Source of the DNA: Candidatus Borrarchaeota archaeon
GTDB lineage: Archaea; Asgardarchaeota; Sifarchaeia; Borrarchaeales; Borrarchaeaceae
Length of the DNA: 16,072 nt
NCBI GenBank assembly: GCA_016840645.1
Contig: JAEORY010000034.1
Location: 1 to 16,072 of the forward strand
Direction: 5' to 3'
Shown here: positions 5,662 through 11,820 of the stretch, piece after piece
Numbering within the stretch: the stretch's first letter is position 1
Layout: every line of letters starts with the position of its first letter
Notes under the pieces: model-generated
What the model was told of the DNA's origin: nothing
Databases searched by the model: none
What the model saw: only the letters and a program-made list of their open reading frames with translations
Program-made: the position numbers and the translations under genes

Positions 5662-7091
5662 GCTTCTTGGAAGTTTCCTAATGCGTAACTAACGACCTCA
5701 GACAATGCAGGATGGATATGCATTGCCTGATACAGTGGAAGAATTGTTCCATCACCGCAATTCATAATGTTAATAATTTCTTGTATGAGTACCGAGGCGT
5801 GAGCTCCAATTATGTGTGCCCCAAGAATTTTTTGAGTTTCTCTTTCGACTATTAGTTTTAAGAACCCAGGAGGATTACCCATCGCTTCTCCCTTGGCGGT
5901 GTCTGTGTAATTGTTTTTTGCGATCAGGAGTTTCCCTTCGCCAATCTGCTCCCTTGCTTGCCGTTCTGTTAATCCTACTCCAGCAATTTCGGGATTACTG
6001 AAAACCGCCCAAGGTACTGCATGATAATCGGCCGCCACTTTAGTAGCGTGATCTCCATGACCATGTCTATGAACTTCTTCTGGGTGAAGAGTGCTATGTG
6101 CATTATACCATGTTACCCGTGCTTCATAATTTGCGACGTGTTTAAACATGTAATATTTAGGTCCAATCGCGTCTCCAAATGACCAAATTCTTTCTTTGCT
6201 AGTTTCAAAATACTCGTTTACCTTTACCCAGCCATTAGCATCATCTATTTCTACTCCAGTCTTTTCTGGTTTAAGGAAATCCGAATTAGACCTTCTACCT
6301 GCAGCAATTAAAATAACTTCAGCACTAAGTCTTGTTTCCTTCCCAGTGCCTTTTTCTTCTGCTATTACTTCTTTCAGCCCACCTTGAATCTCACTGACCG
6401 ATTTAACTTCATAGCCAGTAAAAATATCCATTTTCTTACCCATTTCACTCTTCAAAAGTCCTGATATTTCAGGTTCCTGTTCTTTAACTAATCTTGTGGC
6501 TCTTTGAATTATAGTAACTTTACTACCCATGCTTGAAAGGAAATGTGCATATTCACAAGCAATATAGCCGCCACCAACTATGATTGTACTCTTAGGCAAT
6601 TCCTCAAGTTCGAGGAGAGTAGCGCTTGTTAGGTAGTCTACATTATCCAATCCTTCGATAGGAGGGATATAAGGACGCGCACCTGAAACTATAAACACTG
6701 CATCTGCCTTTATTTTAGTACCATTGACTTTCAATGTATAATCGCCTACAAACTCGCCAATTCCCTTATACCATTTTAGATTTGGTACTTGTTCTACGTA
6801 CTGTTCTCGCTTTTGATCTTCTTTAAGTATCCCTCGCATCCTGTTCATGATATACTTAAAATCAATGGAGTCTATTTTTGCATTAATTCCAAATTTTCCA
6901 GCATTTTTGATGGTATCAACTACATCTGCAGGATATAACAAAATTTTGCTCGGAATGCAGCCACGATTTGCACATGTACCTCCCAATGGGCCTCTTTCGA
7001 CTAAAGCAACCTTCATCCCATGAGATAACGCATAATCAAGAATAATCTCTCCAGAACCAGCACCTATTACCATAACATCGAAGTTTTCCAT
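5658..7091 (-). CDS. Class I pyridine nucleotide-disulfide oxidoreductase (mycothione reductase/lipoamide dehydrogenase-like)
   Basis: This FAD flavoprotein passes electrons from NAD(P)H to a disulfide. From ATG 7091 it is 477 residues, the normal family size. An N-terminal FAD site, VMVIGAGSGEIILDYA, is followed by the redox-active disulfide GGTCANRGCIPSK (Cys40/Cys45). The nucleotide site is TIIVGGGYIACEYA, the second FAD motif is RIWSFGDAIG, and the dimer-interface catalytic base is HIHPALSEVV. GAGSGEIIL is closer to mycothione reductase (GTGSGNSIL) than to classical lipoamide dehydrogenase. After the second nucleotide-binding strand comes IIQRATR, with Arg where NADH enzymes usually have Glu, which suggests NADPH. 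The natural disulfide substrate is unknown. ATG 7091 was chosen because GAGGTG lies six bases upstream; GTG 7100 is part of that SD. The rhodanese gene overlaps its end. Confidence 0.92.
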   Translation of the reverse strand: MENFDVMVIGAGSGEIILDYALSHGMKVALVERGPLGGTCANRGCIPSKILLYPADVVDTIKNAGKFGINAKIDSIDFKYIMNRMRGILKEDQKREQYVEQVPNLKWYKGIGEFVGDYTLKVNGTKIKADAVFIVSGARPYIPPIEGLDNVDYLTSATLLELEELPKSTIIVGGGYIACEYAHFLSSMGSKVTIIQRATRLVKEQEPEISGLLKSEMGKKMDIFTGYEVKSVSEIQGGLKEVIAEEKGTGKETRLSAEVILIAAGRRSNSDFLKPEKTGVEIDDANGWVKVNEYFETSKERIWSFGDAIGPKYYMFKHVANYEARVTWYNAHSTLHPEEVHRHGHGDHATKVAADYHAVPWAVFSNPEIAGVGLTERQAREQIGEGKLLIAKNNYTDTAKGEAMGNPPGFLKLIVERETQKILGAHIIGAHASVLIQEIINIMNCGDGTILPLYQAMHIHPALSEVVSYALGNFQEA

Positions 7092-7110
7092 AAAATACAC
7101 CTCGTTCGTA

Positions 7111-7127
7111 TTACAGAAGTGTTGTAA
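7111..7127. promoter_or_regulatory. Inverted repeat in the leader of the disulfide reductase gene
   Basis: TTACA-GAAGTGT-TGTAA (7111-7127) is a 5-bp inverted repeat with a 7-nt spacer. It lies between a TATA-like box (reverse GGTTTATATC, forward 7159-7168) and the start at 7091, about where transcription should begin. A winged-helix regulator gene lies just upstream on the same strand, so this may be its operator. The pairing of regulator and site is a guess from position. Confidence 0.3.
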
Positions 7128-7204
7128 ACAATTTAAGAAGATTTGAAACCATCCAGTTAGATATAAACCTTCTGATCACGGAAAATATTCGTCCACGAAG
7201 ATAT

Positions 7205-7324
7205 ATGGAGAGGAGGTTCATCGAAGAAGATTCATCGAAAACATTGAAAGATTCATCACAATCGTTGGAAAAATTGGTAGGTCAAAACGCTGAAAAATTA
7301 TATGAAAACGTTGAAGTTCACTAA
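7205..7324 (+). CDS. Possible small protein of 39 residues
   Basis: In the 270-base gap between two reverse-strand genes, the forward strand has ATG 7205 to TAA 7322. It gives a charged, Lys/Glu/Ser-rich, probably helical peptide (MERRFIEEDSSKTLKDSS...). The same frame is open back to 7094 without an ATG, GTG or TTG, so it could be the tail of a lost gene. An ATATAAA box (7161-7167) lies about 40 bases before the ATG, but no SD precedes it; the AGGAGG seen is inside the frame. Three partial repeats of GATTCATC underlie the sequence. The family is unknown and the call is weak. Confidence 0.22.
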   Translation: MERRFIEEDSSKTLKDSSQSLEKLVGQNAEKLYENVEVH

Positions 7325-7362
7325 TGCATGAAGCAAATATTTTAGAGACTTCCCAAAAGCGA

Positions 7363-7701
7363 TTATTTGTGATCTTTTTCTAAGGTTGCTAGTTTTTTGT
7401 CTAATTCATCAAACAGTTCTTTCCCTATGCTTGTTTTTTTCCATTCATCGATTGCGTGTTTACCTTTGTCAGTAATGAGTACTACTCTTTCCCTCCCTCT
7501 TTTTGTTGAAAACGCCAATTCTAAGGATACCAGAGCATCGATCTTATTCCTTAAAGAATTATAATTTAGACCTGTACCTGTAACAATGGTCTGTAAATTA
7601 ACAAATCGTTTTCCTGATGAATGGAGTTTTTCCAGAAAATACAGTACGAGTTGTTCATAGTAACCTACTTCTGCAAGGTCTGGTATCATTGTCTCATTCA
7701 A
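7363..7701 (-). CDS. Winged-helix transcription regulator (MarR/PadR-like)
   Basis: This small DNA-binding protein of about 112 residues opens with a helix, YYEQLVLYFLEKLHSSGKRF. It then has a helix-turn-helix, VNLQTIVTGTGLNYNSLRNKIDALVSLELAF, a basic wing STKRGRERVVLITDKGKHAI, and a C-terminal charged helix ending FDELDKKLATLEKDHK that could dimerise. The wing followed by LTDKG is typical of MarR- and PadR-like regulators. The longest frame begins with GTG 7716, but that codon lies inside the SD itself. TTG 7701, eight bases after GGAGG, is the better start. A TTTATAAA box near 7770-7777 gives a leader of about 40 bases. It lies upstream of, and in line with, the disulfide reductase-rhodanese unit and is a natural candidate for its regulator. 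Confidence 0.78.
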   Translation of the reverse strand: MNETMIPDLAEVGYYEQLVLYFLEKLHSSGKRFVNLQTIVTGTGLNYNSLRNKIDALVSLELAFSTKRGRERVVLITDKGKHAIDEWKKTSIGKELFDELDKKLATLEKDHK

Positions 7702-7773
7702 TGCGATTTCCTCCACTCATTAAAACAAAATGAATTACTTTGCTCTAATTATTGTGTAAATCAAATGAGTTTA

Positions 7774-7900
7774 TAAACGTTTAAGTGTATTTCAATATAC
7801 TACCTTATATTCCATAATATTCTATTTTATTATATGATATTATATTAAAGAAAATATTTATAAAGACTATATTACAATATATGATATTATGAAGTTATCA
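7774..7900. promoter_or_regulatory. AT-rich control region with repeated ATATGATATTAT
   Basis: This region between the winged-helix gene (-) and the unknown gene at 7942 (+) is almost wholly A and T. The 12-mer ATATGATATTAT occurs twice exactly, at 7832-7843 and 7879-7890, a spacing of 47 bases. A TATA box, TTTATAAAG (7857-7865), sits between them. Each copy contains a short symmetric core (AATAT-ATG-ATATT around the second). Two identical sites flanking a TATA box look like binding sites for a repressor, although AT-rich DNA makes chance repeats easier. The leader to ATG 7942 would be about 55 bases. Confidence 0.4.
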
Positions 7901-7941
7901 CTACCTTAAGAAGTTTTCATAGTGAATAAAGGAGTTATAAT

Positions 7942-8325
7942 ATGCTAAATCTGCTTAAAAGTAGCGATAAGAGGATTAGCGAGCCGCCAACAAAAGAGGT
8001 TACCACGCGCTTTTTCACCATAAAGATCTTTTTAAGTACAGCAACTGAAGATGGGGAACAGACCACAGAGCCTCAGTGTTTTCTGTGCAGTGGAACCTTT
8101 TCGCCTAATTTAAAAACCAATAAGACATTAGCAATACGTATCTCATTAGGAACAATTGTTAAACAATACGCAGTGTTTCATGAGGGTTGTTTAGATACTG
8201 CCTGGCGTTTATTTGAAGCCTTTTTCCAAGAATTCCTCTATAACTATTTGTTCGAGGAAGGACTAGACCTCTTTGTTAAGAAGGGGTATAACAGTCACTT
8301 TGAAATCATAGACCTCAAAGAATAA
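7942..8325 (+). CDS. Unknown protein with CxxC...HxxxC pattern
   Basis: I do not recognise this 127-residue protein. It is soluble with no signal peptide. After a basic N-terminus and a strand (TRFFTIKIFLST) comes CFLCSGTF (about 50-57) and, some 25-30 residues on, YAVFHEGCLDTAWRLF. The set C-x2-C ... H-x2-C would suit one zinc ion, as in small treble-clef or RING-like knuckles. The C-terminal half is helical and rich in Phe, Tyr and Leu (FEAFFQEFLYNYLFEEGLDLF). The start is ATG 7942, with AAAGGAG (7928-7934) seven bases before it. It lies 141 bases upstream of the TnpB-related gene on the same strand and may or may not belong to the element. Zinc binding is inferred from spacing only. Confidence 0.7.
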   Translation: MLNLLKSSDKRISEPPTKEVTTRFFTIKIFLSTATEDGEQTTEPQCFLCSGTFSPNLKTNKTLAIRISLGTIVKQYAVFHEGCLDTAWRLFEAFFQEFLYNYLFEEGLDLFVKKGYNSHFEIIDLKE

Positions 8326-8343
8326 GCGTCTTAGTTACCTCTC

Positions 8344-8356
8344 TTTCCTTTTTTCT
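8344..8356 (+). terminator. T-rich tract after the unknown gene
   Basis: TTTCC followed by six T and CT lies about 20 bases after the stop of the 7942 gene, a plausible archaeal terminator. It would separate that gene from the TnpB-related gene, whose own start has a purine-rich SD (CAGGAGGATAACGAGG) immediately before ATG 8467. Confidence 0.35.
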
Positions 8357-8466
8357 CGCTACACAACTAAATTTAAGCAATATATGTTAATTTCCACTTT
8401 GTAAGTCAAAGGAGATAAAGCACGATTGAATGAACTAGAAAACGAGGGGCAGGAGGATAACGAGGA

Positions 8467-9824
8467 ATGATTCACACAGCAAAATTCAGGATCTATCCAG
8501 ACATGCTACAAGAAGGGAAGTTCCATGAAATTTTTACTATCTATAATCGCGTGAAACGCATCGGCTATAACCTGTTGTTTCATGGCGAGGACTATATAGT
8601 AGCACGCTTCGGTGAAGTTAAAACTATCCAGCAGTGTTTGATGAGCCTGTGTCACAATAACCCTTATGTCAACACCATCCTGGTCGATAACAAGCAGAAA
8701 CTGGATGCACAACAAACATGGCTGGAAAAACGACGGAAATACATGACCAAGCAGATTAAAACCATTACTAAGAAAATCAACGCAATAAAGGAGAAAGATA
8801 CACACGACAAGCGGTTAAAAGGTTTATATGGCCGCAGATCATCAATTATGGCAAAATTACACAATTTAATGCTTAAACCTGTGGTATTCGGTAGTAAGAA
8901 ATTATTTAGAGACCGAATTCTTGGCAAAATAAGTAGGGAAGAGTTCAGAATAAGACGAGATTCTTCCTTTTGTTGTATCGGAAAGCAACAACGAGGAGCG
9001 AAAAATCTGAACATCAAAGTATTGCCTGACAAAACGGTCAAACTACGCACCTTTTCCAAGCAAAAGGGACGTAAATGGCTTATTATTCCTATAGCCGTAA
9101 ATCATGTACAGGAAAAATGGTTTCAGGAAATCCTTAATGCTGACAAATACACGGTGACCGTAAAGAGAAAGTTCTTCAAGGGTGAAGTACGCTACTTTGC
9201 CTACGTGTCTTATGAAATCCCAGAACCGACACCACATTATGGCTACGAACATGGTGCCATCGGCTTAGATTTCAACTATAATTTTGTGGCGTTAACCAAC
9301 GTGGATAAAAACGGCACACTACTCTCCTATCATAGCATCTCATTTGGCAATCTTCACAGCTATAGAAAAAATAAACGTGAGTATTATATCTCCTATAAAA
9401 TGGATAAAGTCGTCAATTATTCATCAATAAAGGTAAAGGGATCGTGGTCGAGGACTTACAATTCGATCAAGAATTTTCATACAATACAAAACGCAATCGA
9501 AAACTGAGCAATTTGAAGACCACCGCCTTAGAGTTTTTGGTACGGAAGTGTAAAAAACGCGGTGTGTCCTTTCGAAAGGTATTTCCTGGTTATACCTCCC
9601 TCAATGGGAAATACAAATATTCAGGATTACATAATTTGACAGTCCATCACTTAGCAAGTTATGTAATAGCTCGAAGAGGCTTGGGTTTCAAGGAAAAAAT
9701 TCCAGCCGTCCACGATTGGGTGCTCTCACACGTCGGGGAGTTCATTGAGCCCCGTGTGAAAAAGAATAGTCCTTACCGTAGATGGTCGATGATCAATGAC
9801 CTCTTTGAGCATAGCGCGGGATAA
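8467..9824 (+). pseudogene. tnpB: TnpB-related IS200/IS605-type nuclease gene, broken by one frameshift
   Basis: TnpB proteins are RNA-guided RuvC nucleases encoded by IS200/IS605-like elements. The first frame (8467-about 9425) has the N-terminal domain, IHTAKFRIYPD...YNRVKRIGYNLLF, then a Lys-rich coiled region. GLDFNYNFVALTNVD follows, with the first RuvC Asp (about residue 268, base 9268). The second frame (about 9408-9824) has GKGIVVEDLQF with the RuvC Glu (codon 9450), then VFPGYTSLNGKYKYSGLHNLTVHHLASYVIARRGLGF. The two join smoothly if one base is restored between about 9410 and 9428: DKVVNY then INKGKGIVVEDL. The whole would be about 452 residues. The YTS block leads to GK-KY and IARRG instead of the CxxC zinc finger, as in the TnpB-related subgroup. 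At the usual third Asp position there is His (VHHLA). No TnpA gene is nearby. A sequencing error instead of a true mutation is possible. Confidence 0.85.
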
Positions 9825-9955
9825 CCTCCTTCAAGACTCCCGAGATACTGCGCAAAACGGTATTGATGAGGCATGTGTTGAACTCGGTGACGAGCGCACA
9901 GCCCGATAACCTTAAGGCTGGTCTTTCCACCAACGGAAAGATTGAGGATTATCAT
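9720..9955 (+). ncRNA. Candidate omega-RNA / right-end structured region of the TnpB element
   Basis: Three strong foldbacks follow one another across the 3' end of the TnpB frame and beyond. (1) CACAC-GTC-GGGG pairs with CCCC-GTGTG (9727-9758), inside the coding end. (2) CTCG-GTGA-CGAG (9883-9894) has a GNRA-type loop, enclosed by TGCG (9849-9852) with CGCA (9895-9898). (3) A 49-base imperfect hairpin runs over 9905-9953: GATAACCTTAA pairs with TTGAGG-A-TTATC, and inside it TCTTTCC (9922-9928) pairs with GGAAAGA (9935-9941). In TnpB systems the guide-bearing omega-RNA overlaps the 3' end of tnpB and runs to the right end of the element, with the guide just outside it. The position fits exactly. 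The true boundary and guide cannot be fixed without an empty-site comparison. Confidence 0.45.
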
Positions 9956-9964
9956 AAAGCGTGG

Positions 9965-10044
9965 AATTTTATATATAATGCCCGTTTTATAAATAATTGT
10001 AAGGTTCGTCTAAGTTATATAAATAGAATTAAGGTGTAACTTAG
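9965..10044 (+). promoter_or_regulatory. Promoter region of the flavin reductase gene with inverted repeat around the TATA box
   Basis: Two TATA-like boxes are present, TTTTATAAAT (9985-9994) and TTATATAAAT (10015-10024). The second is flanked by a perfect 8-bp inverted repeat, CTAAGTTA (10010-10017) and TAACTTAG (10037-10044), centre to centre 27 bases. Transcription would start near 10045, leaving a leader of about 85 bases to ATG 10130. A symmetric site covering the TATA box is the usual place for an archaeal repressor. The regulator is unknown. Confidence 0.45.
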
Positions 10045-10129
10045 TGAATTAAGAGAATAATACTGCACAGATGAATGGTATGGTTTAAAATAGTAGAACA
10101 GGAAGATATAGAAAGAAGGAGATGTGTTT

Positions 10130-10657
10130 ATGAGTGGTGAAATTGACCCAGAAGCACTCCGTAATTTAAGTTCAGGCCTCTATATTGTCACCTCACACTT
10201 CGAAAACAAAACAAATGGTCAAATAGTCAATACTGTAATGCAGGTTGCTGGTGATCCGCCCTGTGTTGCAATAAGCATCAATAAGAAGAACCTAACTCAT
10301 AATTATATCACCAAAAGTGGTATGTTTGCTATCTCTGTCCTTGATGAATCTACGCCGATGAAATTTATTGGTCGTTTTGGTTTTAGGTCAGGCAGAGACA
10401 TTGATAAATTTGACCAGATTTCCCATAAGAAAGGTGTTTATAATAGCCCCATGATCACCGAACACACTCTTGCAGTTTTGGAGGCCAAGGTTCGTGACCA
10501 AGTTGACGTTGTCACCCATACTGTTTTCATTGGAGAAGTTGTCTGTTCTGAATCCCTGAGGGAAGGCAGGCCGCTTACCTATGCATGGTATCACGAAGAA
10601 CTCAAAGGAAAGAGCCCAAAAACTGCGCCTACTTATATGGAACCCAAAGAAAGTTGA
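10130..10657 (+). CDS. Flavin reductase-like (FMN-binding split-barrel) protein
   Basis: The 175-residue protein belongs to the flavin reductase / flavoredoxin family. It opens EALRNLSSGLYIVTSHFENKTNGQIVNTVMQVAGDPPCVAISINKKN (shown in outline, residues 7-53), the usual sequence GxYIVTS...NGxxxN-x-Q...PxxVAxSxxKxN, where the N/T-x-x-Q segment lines the FMN phosphate. HNYITKSGMFAISVLDES and FGFRSGRDIDKFD follow, and the domain ends HTVFIGEVVCSESLREGRPLTYAWYH. Relatives carry electrons between NAD(P)H or rubredoxin and partner proteins, including oxygen-reducing flavodiiron systems. No rubredoxin or second domain is present here. ATG 10130 was chosen over GTG 10124 because AAGGAG (10116-10121) lies eight bases upstream of the ATG and only two before the GTG. 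The gene stands alone. Confidence 0.9.
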   Translation: MSGEIDPEALRNLSSGLYIVTSHFENKTNGQIVNTVMQVAGDPPCVAISINKKNLTHNYITKSGMFAISVLDESTPMKFIGRFGFRSGRDIDKFDQISHKKGVYNSPMITEHTLAVLEAKVRDQVDVVTHTVFIGEVVCSESLREGRPLTYAWYHEELKGKSPKTAPTYMEPKES

Positions 10658-10822
10658 AAACTCATAGAAGTACAATCGATTATAGCTACGGAATAGCCGT
10701 TTCTAACGTAGGATGCTATATACCCTATGCTGAGAGGTGGGAACTTAAAAATCGCGAAATCGTCGTTGAAAATGGGTAAATTAGCAGTAAATCAATCACT
10801 CAGTTCACCGAATCTGCTTTTG

Positions 10823-11629
10823 TTATAGACTTATCTTTTGAGTGTCGTAGGCTATATGAATGTGCTCATAAGATTCCAAATACTTTTCTAATTCGTCATG
10901 TGGTTTGCATCGATGTGACATATGCATCAAGTATGTTTCTTTCGCATTTGATATTTGGGCGAATCGAATAGCCTCAGAAATAGACATATGAACTTCTTTG
11001 AAGCGTTCTGTATCAGTATCCGTAAACATGTCGGTTATTAAAACATCAGGTGAAGCATTTTGGATTAATTTAAGGCTTTCTTCAGGGATATTAAATCCTG
11101 TGTCACCAGTTATCACAATTTTCTTGCTTGTCTCGTCTTCTATTAAAAAGCCTATAGGTTTCGTTAACGCTGACTTATGTAACACATAAAACGGAGTTAT
11201 TTTCAACCCACTGTAATCTATTGGAACGTATGCTTCTAAAGGATGTGGTGTGGTTTTGACTTTAAATCTAAAATTTTTGATAAAATTTAGAGTTTCCTCC
11301 GTACTAAAGACTTCTATGTTGTTCTTATTGTGATAAAAGTCACCAAATCCTACCATATGGTCGTAATGCATATGAGTCCACAGGATAGCATCTATATCTT
11401 CAATTCTAGCACGAAGTAACTGAATGCGTAGATCAGGTCCTGTGTCCACAAGAATATTTGTAGCGTTTGAAGGGCCAGAGTTCGAAGAGTGAACTAGTAA
11501 AATCCCAAATCGCATCCTTGAAAACGGAACTCCTCTGCCTCTCGCAAGTTCGCATGTTTCACATCGGCAAGCAAGCTTTGGTGTTCCAACACTATCTCCT
11601 GTTCCAAGAATTATTATGTCAATCGGCAT
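10823..11629 (-). CDS. Metallo-beta-lactamase-fold hydrolase, PhnP-like
   Basis: From ATG 11629 this is a 268-residue metal-dependent hydrolase. It opens MPIDIIILGTGDSVGTPKL, as the family does. ACRCETCELARGRG then follows, a C-x-C-x2-C cluster like the structural zinc site of PhnP (phosphoribosyl cyclic phosphodiesterase). The active-site motif is THMHYDHMVGF (HxHxDH); VITGDTGFNIPEE gives the bridging Asp, and YLMHMSHRCKP the later His residues. Related members act on cyclic phosphodiesters, and others on RNA or lipoyl-related substrates. No phn genes are near, so the substrate is open. The frame extends to 11713. ATG 11674 has no SD, while ATG 11629 follows a GTGATC SD-like element; I prefer 11629 but 11674 is possible. 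It is transcribed divergently from the arginase-family gene. Confidence 0.88.
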   Translation of the reverse strand: MPIDIIILGTGDSVGTPKLACRCETCELARGRGVPFSRMRFGILLVHSSNSGPSNATNILVDTGPDLRIQLLRARIEDIDAILWTHMHYDHMVGFGDFYHNKNNIEVFSTEETLNFIKNFRFKVKTTPHPLEAYVPIDYSGLKITPFYVLHKSALTKPIGFLIEDETSKKIVITGDTGFNIPEESLKLIQNASPDVLITDMFTDTDTERFKEVHMSISEAIRFAQISNAKETYLMHMSHRCKPHDELEKYLESYEHIHIAYDTQKISL

Positions 11630-11742
11630 TTGATCACATCCCAAAAAATCATCAATTGATACCGTATTTTCCATTAAGGATTTAAAGCAGTATTTTTGTT
11701 TTTTATCGAACAAAATTCAATACTAGTTTTCCTTAAAAGTAG

Positions 11743-11793
11743 TTTATATAACATAAGTGGTTTTCTAAGTAGTATCAAATCAAATCAAATCAT
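11743..11793. promoter_or_regulatory. Shared TATA region and ATCAA pentamer repeat between divergent genes
   Basis: TTTATATAAC (11743-11752) reads as a TATA box on both strands and could serve the metallo-hydrolase (-) and the arginase-family gene (+). Next to it, 11774-11793 is a short tandem repeat, three ATCAA units and a fourth ending in T. This falls where transcription of the arginase-family gene should start, about 25 bases after the TATA box. The repeat may be simple slippage DNA. Confidence 0.45.
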
Positions 11794-11820
11794 AGGCCGA
11801 ATGTTTTTGAGGTAATGAAA

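Noticed and set aside
8426..8470. Tiny frame (TTG start, 14 codons) ending in an ATGA overlap with the TnpB-related gene, as a possible TnpA or recombinase tail
   Set aside because: The frame is closed at 8402, so no upstream gene exists; the acidic peptide simply reflects the purine-rich SD region, and the truncated copy at 2226 has a similar purine stretch.
8506..9252. Three reverse-strand frames inside the TnpB-related gene
   Set aside because: They are shadows of a recognised coding sequence and are rich in Phe, Leu, Cys and Ser as expected for antisense frames.
7942..9824. A two-gene defence or toxin-antitoxin module made of the unknown gene and the TnpB-related gene
   Set aside because: There is a T-rich tract and 141 bases between them, no known toxin, antitoxin or defence motif, and the second gene is frameshifted; the evidence is insufficient.
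10585..10779. Forward frame of 64 codons overlapping the flavin reductase end
   Set aside because: Most of it is out of frame with a firm gene, and it has no start signal.
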